From: Odontesthes bonariensis
Lineage: Eukaryota > Chordata > Actinopteri > Atheriniformes > Atherinopsidae
NCBI RefSeq assembly: GCF_027942865.1
Contig: NC_134521.1
Coordinates: 21,950,449 to 22,014,448 of the forward strand
Reading direction: 5' to 3'
Length of the DNA stretch: 64,000 bases
The first letter of the stretch is position 1, and each line of letters begins with the position of its first letter. Both the position numbers and the translations under genes were made by a program. Of the stretch, positions 50,370 to 61,634 are shown piece after piece. The notes beneath the pieces were generated by a model that saw only the letters and a list, made by a program, of their open reading frames with translations, had not been told where the DNA came from and made no database searches.

Positions 50370-51078
50370 AACAGGAAGAAAAAACATAAATATTCAAACA
50401 GGGGAAGAAACATTTTAGCACTTGTTGCTCCTCTCTCCTGATACAGAGTTAAAAGAGGAGCAAACACATAAACCCGTAGAAATGTCAATGTAAAAAGCTA
50501 AGTTCTGACAAATGAACTATTCTGATGAAGATGATTTACGAAGATTTTTGAAAAAGTTTTAGGGGGCTATGCTCTTTCATGTTTAAGACCCAAAGAGACT
50601 AATAACATGACCCACTGTTAATAGGACCTAAAACACTAACCAAATACAGGAAGAGACACGATACTCAGATCACCTATCGCCCCAAAATGGACCCATAAAT
50701 ATGTTTATTGGGGTTTTCTCTTACATATATTCACTTTATTTCTTTTTTAAACGCAGACGTTTTGTTTTGCTTTTCAATCTTCCTTTGGCCATTATTTCCT
50801 TATTGTGCGTACCATCATTTTTTTATTCTTTATATTATTTATTTATTTGAAAACTTGTGTTTAAGGCTTCACTTTGACTGTCACAGATGTAGATATACAT
50901 ATTTATTTGATGCTGAATGAGGACCGATGCTTGATGTTGTATCTGGATGTATAATGGGCTGTGTGAAATATCCCAAAGATTTATTGTGTGGGGATATAAG
51001 AAAAATGTACTTTATCACACAAAGTCAGCCGTTACTGTAACTGATATATATATACACATATATATGTGTGTATATGTG

Positions 51079-51117
<39 letters not shown>

Positions 51118-51285
51118 ACATATATACACATATATATGTATATGATTTATGACTGATCACGTTGCCCTCTGCCATTTTATGTTCATGCCAAAGTTTGAGT
51201 TATGTTGCATATTTTCATTCATATTATTTAAGCTCATCTTGTTGTGGTTGTGATGTGGAATAAAAGTTTCGCTTTGATGTGATTC
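50370..51285 (+). other. dlc: deltaC 3'UTR with decay-type elements, (TA)n tract and poly(A) signal
   Basis: AATAAA at 51259-51264 marks the probable end. AU-rich ATTTA-type overlaps lie at 50835-50849 and 50899-50908, and a Pumilio consensus TGTAGATA at 50888-50895. A TA/TG-rich microsatellite occupies 51043-51143, with an uninterrupted (TA)n core at about 51083-51115. Rapid transcript turnover is expected for a cyclic Notch ligand; that use of these elements is inferred. Confidence 0.65.
50835..50908 (+). promoter_or_regulatory. dlc: AU-rich and Pumilio response elements in deltaC 3'UTR
   Basis: An ATTTATTTATTT run at about 50838-50849, a perfect UGUANAUA-type site at 50888-50895, and a further ATTTATTT a few bases on. 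Confidence 0.5.
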
Positions 51286-52444
51286 TGGATTTAAGTGTCT
51301 GCTCCACAGGCTTGAACCCTGTGCTCATAACAGTTATATTTTGAATGGCTAAGGTCATATTCACTCGGCTTATTTGGTTAAAGAGTTCTTGTAATTACTT
51401 ATGAGTTTAGAGCTTAGATATAACAGTTTACCAAATATATTCAATTTATAATGACACCAAACTGAGAAGAGCAGTAAAAAATTTAATTTGGGAAGCTGGA
51501 GATGAATGATATATTCCACTTTTGCCTTAATAAACCGTGACAATCAATTTAATTTGTAAATAGATACACTTACAGACTGTAGAAGATTGCTGAAAATTAT
51601 ATTTGATGTCTCTTTGGGGCATCTATTATGAAGAGAGATAGAAAAAAAAAAGATTCCTAAAAGTGACTGTCATTGCCTTGATGCGAGATTTGCACACAAT
51701 CGTCATCTTAACCAGTTTAACGAGGTGGACCCTTGGAAAGGTTTTCAGTTTATGGAAAAAGTATCAACTACTGTAGTAAATCCATAGGAATTAATCAGGA
51801 TTAATGTTGTCAGTATTCAATTTGAGGTCGTATAATAACATTTATTCCACACTCACAAAAAAAACAAAAACACTTCTGCAGGCAGGCCGTCCGGATGGCT
51901 GCAGGACAAACAGGCTGTGGCTGAAAGTGTGTTTTGTTTTTTTCCGTAACCTCGGTGCTCTGTGTAGACCCAGTTTTGGTCTTATTGTATTGGGCTTTTT
52001 GTGCTATGAGGAAGGATCCTACCTGTGTGAAGTGACCCAAAAGGATGAGAGCAGCACCAATGATAAGAGTTGTTTAAATTTCTTAAATTCTGAGGAAAGG
52101 TGCTTCGGTGCTTCTTTTATCTTGCTTAACACAGGAAACACTGGACAGATGATCTCATCCAACAATTCTTTGCAGCCACAAATTTCCAAGCAATGCTCAG
52201 TCATATTCATCCAGTCATACTGATTTATGTAGATGGATATGAGAACAGGATGGTAAGTGTGAGTAGCCTATGACAATGATGTTTTTCACTTTTGTGCCTT
52301 CCTCCCCACGATAATTTCATATCTTATTATACACACAAGATAAAGCCTCCATCATAAAACATTCGATGGAACATATATAAAGAACTTTTTGTAGGTTGTC
52401 TATTTTGTTTTTGACTATTTGACCAAACTTTGCATGATGCTTTC
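51286..52444. other. Intergenic DNA, nothing recognised
   Basis: Contains a 139-codon open frame at 51804-52223 with no domain, no splice support and AT-rich composition; not called as a gene. Confidence 0.45.
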
Positions 52445-52740
52445 CCCCGCACACCTGAATTCACTTTGCTAATGATCCCACCTGCACTATGTCACTCATA
52501 TTCTCTCAGTATATAAACTCCTGGGTTTCACATGTCATCTTTCAGATCCTCATCTTTGTTTTACTATGTATTCATGTGTGTTATGGTCTGCTGATATTCA
52601 TGTTTATGTATTTTTGCCAAGCTCTTGATTTGGATTCCCTGCCTCTTTTGTTTTATCCAATAGTTTATTTTCCTTTACCTGTCAGCTTTTGGCACCTGAG
52701 TCTGCTTTTGTGTCCTCTCCCCCACCACAACCCTGTGACA
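52445..52740 (+). repeat. Possible solo-LTR-like repeat
   Basis: Has a TATA-like motif (agtatataaactc, about 52509) and ends with a block (ttttgtgtcctctcccccac ... ccctgtgaca) resembling the end of the left part of the composite element at 41616-42045. Its left boundary is not visible and no flanking duplication was found. Confidence 0.4.
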
Positions 52741-53012
52741 TATATGGCATTAACTGGTCGACTAAAGAAAGAGATGCAAGAAGAGCTCTGAAAGCTCTTG
52801 TAAAATTAAATGCTGCGATTACATGGGACTTTCCTGGAGAGGAAGACTAAGAGTTATCAGCTTCAAACAACAATTAGCAAGCAGCCAGATAAAGCCTAAG
52901 TGGATGTTTCCCAGCAGTCTCCAGAGAAGGATGTGTGTTTTCAAGCTGACAAATGTGTACATTACATTCTGCCTCCTGTAACAAAAAATGTCAACACCCT
53001 AATGAATTTTTA

Positions 53013-53497
53013 AAAGTCTGCTGATGGTTTACAAATCCCAGAACGGTTTAGGCCCAAAATACATCTGTGATATGTTCAGAGAATATAAACCTAGCAGAGC
53101 TCATAGATCCAAGGACTCGGGTCAGCTGGTCCAGTCCAGAGTCCAGACTAAACATGGAGAAGCAGCTTTTAGCTGTTATTCTGCAAACAAGTGGAACAAA
53201 CTGCCAGTGGAGATTAAACTTTCACCAAATGTAGACATCTTTAAATCCAGGTTAAAAACTTTTTTTTTCTCATGTGTCTATGCATGAAATCTGCATGATA
53301 TCTTTTAATTTATCTGGACTGTTGCTTGTTTTTAAATTCATTTAAATTATTTTATTTGTTTCTCTTTATATTCTTTTATGTATTTTTAATGCTTCTTCCA
53401 CTCCCTGCTGCAATGCTTTTATTTTATGTGAAGCACTTTGAACTGTTCTGTACATGAAATGTGCTATATAAATACATTTGATTTGATTTGATTTAGT
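53013..53497 (+). mobile_element. L2-like LINE 3' end, 5'-truncated
   Basis: An 87-codon frame beginning near 53024 reads as the ORF2 C-terminus (GLGPKYICDMF, NKWNKLPVEIK, FKSRLKTFFF). The 3'UTR follows with gtgaagcactttgaactgtt, a tgtgctatataaatacattt block and a terminal gatttgatttgattt tandem tail. It is a + strand copy about 460 bp upstream of ppp1r14a. Confidence 0.85.
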
Positions 53498-53958
53498 TTT
53501 TAGGGCTCAAAGGCCACTAATGATGTGAACCTGTTTATCCACGTCTGAGAGCACCTGTTTGCCGACATATCTATCAACCAGATTGAGCCTCCCACATGAT
53601 CAACCCAAGTGACGCAACTAAACAGCAGCCGCTTCAGAAACTTTTTTTGTTGTTGTTACTTTTGGACTTTTCACATCCTGAAGATCTCTGTAACTCACTT
53701 TTCAGAGCCGGACAGTTCGGTCGCAAGTTGTCACAGACGCGATAGAGTGACTTCAATTTTAAAATGTTTGTAAAATAAGTTCTAACATCCAGAAATATGG
53801 CTCGTAAATAAACACACCCGATAGGACAGGGAGAAAAAAAAAACAAAAAAAAAAACTACTCGTTTGTGCCGTCGTCGCCTCCCAGCGCGCATCTCTCCTC
53901 CCTGTCATTCACAAACACGCCAAACAAGTCGGAGCAGCCCAGTGAGCCCACTGCAGGA

Positions 53959-56900
53959 ATGGCGGCCGACGGCACCCGAACGATGCTTGAAGAAAATGAC
54001 GAGTTTCATTCATCCGATTTGGGGTCGTTTCGGGATCACGGGTGTAACATCCCGAAGAGACATGCCCGGGTTACCGTGAAGTACAACAGAAAGGAACTGC
54101 AGAGGCGGCTCGACGTGGAGAAGTGGATCGACGAGAGTCTGGACCGGCTGTTCAAGTCTCAGGTGGGTGGATGTGTCCTCAGGTGGGTGGATGTGTCCTC
54201 AGGCAAGAGGACCAAACTGCTTTGGGTCATGTGTGTTTCACTATTCTGCATCTTGTGCTCCCAAAGCAGTCCATCAAAACGGTTAAAAATATGCCGGACT
54301 GTCATTATTAAACAGAAGCTTTACAATCAAACACATTTTCTGAGATAGAAAAGCAGAAATATGAAAGTTATAGCCTATTTGTTTAGAATGTGGTTGGTAT
54401 TATAACAGCACAGCTTCCTGTCTCCAGTGATGTATGGGGTGTTGAGGGGTTAGGTGGAGCAGCCTGGTTCTCCTTACAAGGCCAAGCATTCTGTGTACAC
54501 GACTATCTCCTTCTCACAGATCTGTATCTGACTTGTGGCCTTCTGCCCTTACATGGGCAGCGTGGAATAGAGAGAGGGGTGAATGATGAGAAAGTGGAAG
54601 AGGAAAGGAAGTGGGGGTGGGGCTGTCTTGTAAGTCAAGGGAGATGGTAAACAGTGCATCTGAGTGCTGAAGAAGCTGTTAGGAGGTTGGAACATCTCAG
54701 GAAGGGGAGAGCGCTGTCATTTATTTGTATAATGTGCAGGTAAACAGAATTCAGGCAACTATTCCAAACAAAAAAATGCCCACCAGCCCCTGACACCCCT
54801 TGTTTCATTCAGTCAAGTCACACACTACACAACAGATTTGATTCCTTTTTTTTTAGGTGAGACGTTCGTGTCTTTTGTGTATGAAGATGGAGCTGTAGAG
54901 CTGTAGTCCTGTACGTGCCAAGAGCCCAATCACACAAGCAGAGCGGTGGTGTGGGTGGCTACGGGTACTGTCCCTTCTCTCAGCTAGTACAATGGCTTTT
55001 TGTTCAAAAAGAACAAGGCAACTGTTACAGTATTATTCGAACATTATTACTATTCAGCCTCCTGAGCCTGAACTGGTCCCACGATGTGTGCAAACTGAAT
55101 ATATGCAGCAGCTTTCAGCTACACTTTTAGCTTAAAGTGGTGTTTTACTGGGTCAGAGGGTCTCTATTAAACTCAAAATGAAGTATGCCAGAGCAACTCT
55201 TTACTCAGCTTGTCACAGCTAACTAATGTTGGACTTATTTATATCCTTAGTGTCGATATCTCTCTTCTTCCTCTGTTTCCTGTAGGGACATCACCAGGTC
55301 ACAGTCTGTCTTGTACATTGAAATCAACTTCAGCCGATCTTTGAACCAGATTATATAAGCAGGTTCACATTTCTGTTTCTCTTCTTGTGACTTTAAGGAA
55401 ACGTAGTAAAAAAAGAACATTTATTTGGGTGAATCTCGGCTGGGGCCATGCATGTCTGGGTAAAGTCTGGGTACTGTGTTGGCCCAGCAATGGACTCGTG
55501 TACCCAATTGCAGCTCATACAGCCCCCCCCCCCTAGGATTTAACAGGTATAGAAAATGGATTACTTTATTTATGTGTCTGAAGAGACTACCAGCTCTAAA
55601 CCTTTGCAAAAACCCAACTCTGTCACTTTGTTTGGTATCGCCTAGGTCTGAAAATATCTAATTCAGTGAGTTGTTCAGATTTGTAGTGAATGATCCAACC
55701 TCCACACCTTTATCTCCCTGCACAGCTTCCAATCATGCTGCATTTGCTGTACTTAGAAGGAAGGAGGTCGCAACTCTTGCTTTTTTTGCTCTGCCGTTAA
55801 CAGCGATTTCTTATCAGTAGTTACATCATTCAGTCAAGCAACAACTGAGACAACTACGCACTACTTTGTCCAATATTTCATTACAAATAAAAATGAAATA
55901 TTTAATTTTTTTACTCGGTAATCTTGAAATCTGAATGTTGGGGTCAACAAATCAAACACAAGGTCCTGATAAGTAAAGCCTTCTTCTTGTTGGCATTTTC
56001 TTTGATTTTTATTTTTCATTAATCGCAGCAGCAGTAGGCACATATGAACATCTCTTAAACACTGCCAGAGAAGCAACAGTTGTGCACCGTAGCTTTCACA
56101 ATCATAATCATTAAAGACTTTTCCATTGGGAGGCCCTCATCTATTTGCTCAGTTAAATCTGGTGACTTCTCTTTTTTTCTTTTTTTGGTAAGGCAGTGTT
56201 TGTCTTCCTCTAAGTTTTTGCGTGCGCTTGTTTTCAACACTTGCCTGTCCCTTTTTTTTCACTTCAGGAGAGTGACATGCCAGACGAGGTTAACATTGAC
56301 GATTTGATTGACCTGCCGACTGATGAGGAGCGAGTCGAAAAGTTACAGGTAACAAAATGTGTTGTGCTCCTCCTCTGGTTTCTGAGGATTTTTTGCATTA
56401 GCTGATGTTTTTTTTTCTTTTGCACTGAAAGACCTATTAATCATTACACAGCCATTGAGATTGGCACAAGAATGTATGATTTAACTGATAATGACAGAAT
56501 GTTGGTGATAAATCTGTGAATATGTTGCAAGTTTGGTAAAACATTATCCCTTTATTTTAACAGGGACTTCTTCAAAAGTGCACGAACAGCACAGAGGTAT
56601 GTTTTGACAAAAACCTTTCCTCTTGAAATTCCCATAAACTGGCTGATGAGGCAACATTACTGATAAGCAAACGTTTATCCTGAATCTTTATACACACGTG
56701 TGTGAACAGCCAAACTGAAACAGTCCTTCCAACCTCCTCAACAATGGTTTTCTGTTCTCTCTTGCCTTTTTATTCCAGTTCAATGCAGAAACAATGAGTC
56801 TTTCTGGAATCAAACCACATTGAATCGCCTGGTTAGAGATTCAATGACTGGAAAGTGTTGCAACATCTTTTCATACTTATCGCAGATTTCTTAGACAATG

Positions 56901-59900
56901 ATATGGCGTACTGTTCACATTTAAACTTTTTACCATTGCTTGAGGAACACAGTAAATTTGCACGAAAGGAGAATTGTGGATTTCATCTTCCATCTATGGA
57001 ATTAGAAAGTAAACTGAATAGTCAGTCTGAACCTGAAGTTGGAGCAAACAAAACTTGTCTGAATGTATATGTGGCTGAGGGACTATTGGTTTAAGACAGA
57101 CTTGACAATCCATTGATGCAGACTAATGTCTAAGTGACATAAGGACGTAAGACTGGGAGTACTTGCCCCACCTCTCACCCGATGTCAGCTGGGATAAGCT
57201 CTAGCCCCCCCAGTGACCCTGTACTGGATTAAGCAGGTTTATAAAATGGATGCATAGATTGATGGGACCGCTTGTTTTGTCTGCGTCTGCTCGTACTGTT
57301 ACCACAACACATCTCTGTGTTTCTTACCAGGCTGTTCAAGCTCAGATGTCACAATGATGAACTATTAGCCGTCAAATAGTTAAACAACATGTCAGTCCAA
57401 TTTAGTTTATTTATATTATCTGTTCAGAATGTTATTTCAAGGCACTTTAAAATGAGAATAGTTTCATTAGGTGCAGTCCTATTAAATCCAATATTTTGTA
57501 ATTCAGTCAGATTCCAATTAATTATAATTAATCCCAGTTTGTTATCTTTCTAGTTAAGGAAGCTTTTCGGTCACATCAGATCTTTCCTTTGTTTCTACCC
57601 CTGTGTGCTGAGCATGAAAGGGACAGAGGACGACAGTGGAGGGGAGATGTGTTATTTAAAAAACGTTTCCCAGGACACTCTTAAAGGTCCTCGTCCTCCA
57701 TCTATGGAATTGTTGGGCCTGTGATGCTGGAAGTTCTTGACCCTACTGACTGCCTGACATGACCTGTGCTGTGATTTTTATTTTTTTTATTTTTTATTTA
57801 TTTATTTATTTTTTTTTGAGCTATGAATAAACTGAATTGAAAATTAACCCTGAAAACACTCAAATGTGAACAAGTGGAAGAATGAATGGTTATTCTATTT
57901 ATTTGGCACTATTTCTACTTAACTACCTAACAACTAATGCTGTTTGTTGTTTGATATTTTAATGAGGGACGTACGCTTTTGATCACTTCTCACTGCAGAG
58001 TGGATCCAAATGCTTCTGTATAAAGTAGATTGGATAAACTTAATATACTGGTTTTCTACAGTGTCACACAAATGTCATCAGTGTATGTAACAGAACAGCT
58101 ATACAACAGTTTTCCTTGCTATTTGCATGGTTTTAGTGGCGTTGGTAGTGTAGCAAAGGCATATTAAGAGGATTTCTTTCATTTTCCCTTATTTGACCAT
58201 CTAGTCCCATTGAGATACAAAAACTCTTTTTCAAGGGGACATCTGGCCAAGATGGCCACCGTAGAGTAAAACTTTGACTTAAAACATAGTTTGAAAAAAT
58301 GTTACATTCTGCATACTTGCAGTATAAGACCTAAAAATGTACATACATTTTCAAAATAATATGTAAAATAACAGTGAACTTTGAAGAAAAACAACAGCAT
58401 GTTTCTATCACCAATTCTTCTTATGTTTCCCTTAAATTCAATAGATTCAGTCAATTTTGGAGTTTTCTAATTGTTATTTGAAGTCCTGAGGGCAAAAAAA
58501 GGTTAAAAAGAATAGGAGCTGTTCCGTTTCATACCTGGTGGTGAGTTGGCTCCGCTGGTGGGGGAGGAAGCCGGTCAGACCTGGCAGGCCCAAACGTATT
58601 GTGAGGGTCTGTTGGGAACGGCTGGCGGAATCCCCTGTAAGGAGGAGTTTCAACTCCCACCTCCAGCAGAGCTTCAACCATGTCCCGAGGGAGGTGGGGG
58701 ACATTGAGCCCGAATGGGACATGTTCCGTGCCTCCATTGTTGAGGCGGCCGACCGGAGCTGTGGCCGTAAGGTGGTTGGTGCCTGTCGTGGCGGCAATCC
58801 CCGAACCCGCTGGTGGACACCAGTGGTGAGGGAGGCCATCAAGCTGAAGAAGGAGTCCTATCGGGCCTTTTTGGCCAGTGGGACTCTGGAAGCAGCTGAT
58901 GGGTACCGACAGGCCAAGCGGAACGCAGCCTCGGCGGTTGCTGAGGCAAAACTCGGGCTTGGGAAGAGTTCGGGGAGGCCATGGAGAACGACTTCCGGAC
59001 GGCCTCGAGGAGATTCTGGTCCGCCATCCGGCGGCTCAGGGGGGGGAAGCGGTGCACCGTCAACACAGTGTATGGTGAGGGCGGGGCTCTGCTGACTTCT
59101 ACAAGGGACGTCGTGAGTCGGTGGGGGGAATACTTCGAGGGCCTCCTCAATCCTACCGACACGCCTTCCGATGAGGAAGCAGAGTTGGGGAGCTCGGACG
59201 TGGGACCTCCCATCTCTGGGGCTGAGGTCGCCGAGGTGGTCAAAAAACTCCTCGGTGGCAAGGCCCCGGGGGTGGATGAGGTCCGTCCTGAGTTCCTCAA
59301 GGCTCTGGATGTTGTGGGGCTGTCTTGGTTGACACGCCTCTGCAGCATCGCGTGGACATCGGGGGCAGTGCCTCTGGACTGGCAGATTGGGGTGGTGGTC
59401 CCCCTCTTTAAAAAGGGGGACCGGAGGGTGTGTTCCAACTATAGGGGGATCACACTCCTCAGCCTCCCTGGTAAGGTCTATTCGGGGGTACTGGAGAGGA
59501 GGATCCGACGGATAGTCGAATCTCGGATTCAGGAGGTGCAGTGTGGTTTTCGTCCTGGCCGTGGAACAGTTGACCAGCTCTATACCCTCCGCAGGATCCT
59601 GGAGGGAGCATGGGAGTTCGCCCAACCGGTCTACATGTGTTTTGTGGACTTGGAGAAGGCGTTCGACCGTGTCCCTCGGGGACTCTTGTGGGGGGTGCTC
59701 CGGGAGTATGGAGTGCCGGACTCTTTGATACAGGCTGTTCGGTCCCTGTATGACCGGTGTCAGAGTTTGGTCCGCATTGCCGGCAGTAAGTCGGACATGT
59801 TTCCTGTGAGGGTTGGACTCCGTCAGGGCTGCCCTTTGTCACCGATTCTGTTCATAATTTTTATGGACAGAATTTCTAGGCGCAGCCAGGGCGTTGAGGG

Positions 59901-61602
59901 GGTCCGGTTTGGCGACCTCAAAATCGGGTCTCTGCTCTTTGCGGACGATGTGGTTCTGTTGGCGTCCTCAGGCCGTGACCTTCAGCTCTCACTGGAGCGG
60001 TTCGCAGCCGAATGTGAAGCGGCTGGGATGAGAATCAGCACCTCCAAATCCGAGACCATGGTCTTCGGCCGGAAAAGGGTGGAATGCCCTCTCCGGGTCG
60101 GGAATGAGATCCTTCCCCAAGTGGAGGAGTTCAAGTATCTCGGGGTCTTGTTCACGAGTGAGGGACGAATGGAGCAGGAGATTGACAGACGGATCGGTGC
60201 GGCGTCTGCAGTGATGCGGGCTCTGCACCGGCCCGTCGTGGTGAAGAAGGAGCTGAGCCAGAAGGCGAAGCTCTCGATTTACCGGTCAATCTATGTTCCT
60301 ACCCTCACCTATGGTCACGAGCTGTGGGTAGTGACCGAAAGAACGAGATCGCGAAATGAGGGTGTCTGGGCTCTCCCTTAGAGATAGGGTGAGAAGCTCG
60401 GTCATCCGGGAGAGGCTCGGAGTAGAACCGCTGCTCCTCCGCATCGAGAGGAGTCAGATGAGGTGGCTCGGGCATCTAGTGAGAATGCCTCCTGGACGCC
60501 TCCCCGGTGAGGTGTTCCGGGCCCGTCCCACTGGGAGGAGGCCCCGGGGAAGACCCAGGACACGTTGGAGAGACTATGTCTCTCGGCTGGCCTGGGAACG
60601 CCTCAGGGTCCCCCCAGAAGAGCTGGAGGAAGTGGCCGGGGACAGGGACGTCTGGGTCTCTTTGCTCAAGCTGCTGCCCCCGCGACCCGATCCCCGGACC
60701 AGCGGAAGATGATGGATGGATGGATGGATGGAGCTGTTCCACCACCTCATCAAATACACAGAAACCAAACCAGCCAGTGATCTGGATCTGAAATTATTCC
60801 TTTAATATTGGTTCGTTTTTATGTAGCACCAGTTCACAACAAAAATAAAGCAAATAAGTTCAATTAAATGAAGTTGAATTCAGTCAAGTGCCAGTTCATG
60901 AAAAGTTGTTCGGCTTAGACGATCTTTTTTATCTTCATAAATGTATTCATGAATAACAAACAGTGGGGAGGTAACACCTCTTTCTAACAGAGAGACACTG
61001 CCAGCAGAACCAGATTTAAGGAGGGTGGATAATTATTCACAATAACTGATTTTGATGATGACTAGCGACCTGATGACAGCTGGAATAGGCTCCAGCCCCC
61101 TTTCTTGACAAAATGTAACAGACACACACACACACAACATTGCTGTTTCAGTAAGATGACAGCTATGAGGATACACTCACTCAATGACATGTTTGTATGT
61201 TTGTTGCGGCTAATAATACCAAAACTCATAAAGTGAATCAGAGGAGCAGAGCTAATGTTAACCAAGCCAGCTGAATGCTGTCTCCACCACATGTGGGAAG
61301 TTTAGCCTAATTGTTGTTGTGTTTGGCTACAGTTTATTTATGTCCCTGAAATTCCCCACAATGCAAACACACTTTTGTTGTGAAAGTGAAACATAAAACA
61401 ATGTTCAGCCTGGGAAAGTATGAGAAAAGCTCATTGAAAGAACTTTAAACTCGCCAGTAAATTCTTCAGGTCACAAACAATAAGAGCTTCAATAAATAAA
61501 TGAGAGTCAATTGTTTGCTATTCTGGAGGAACTCTATAACTAATGTACTCAACATAAAGTTCCTGAATATTGATCGTGTCTCTCTAGAATACTGGCAACA
61601 AG

Positions 61603-61634
<32 letters not shown>

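Noticed and set aside
51804-52223. 139-codon + strand frame downstream of deltaC
   Set aside because: AT-rich, no domain, no splice context and no promoter; consistent with chance.
52445-52740. Firm call of a solo LTR
   Set aside because: No left terminus or flanking duplication could be found, so only a low-confidence repeat entry is kept.
53866-53958. In-frame upstream extension of ppp1r14a
   Set aside because: It contains only GTG or TTG starts; ATG at 53959 is the first ATG and its product (MAADG) fits the family.
58839-59625. Long minus-strand frames of 199 and 255 codons
   Set aside because: They are antisense to the LINE reverse transcriptase and have no protein family of their own.
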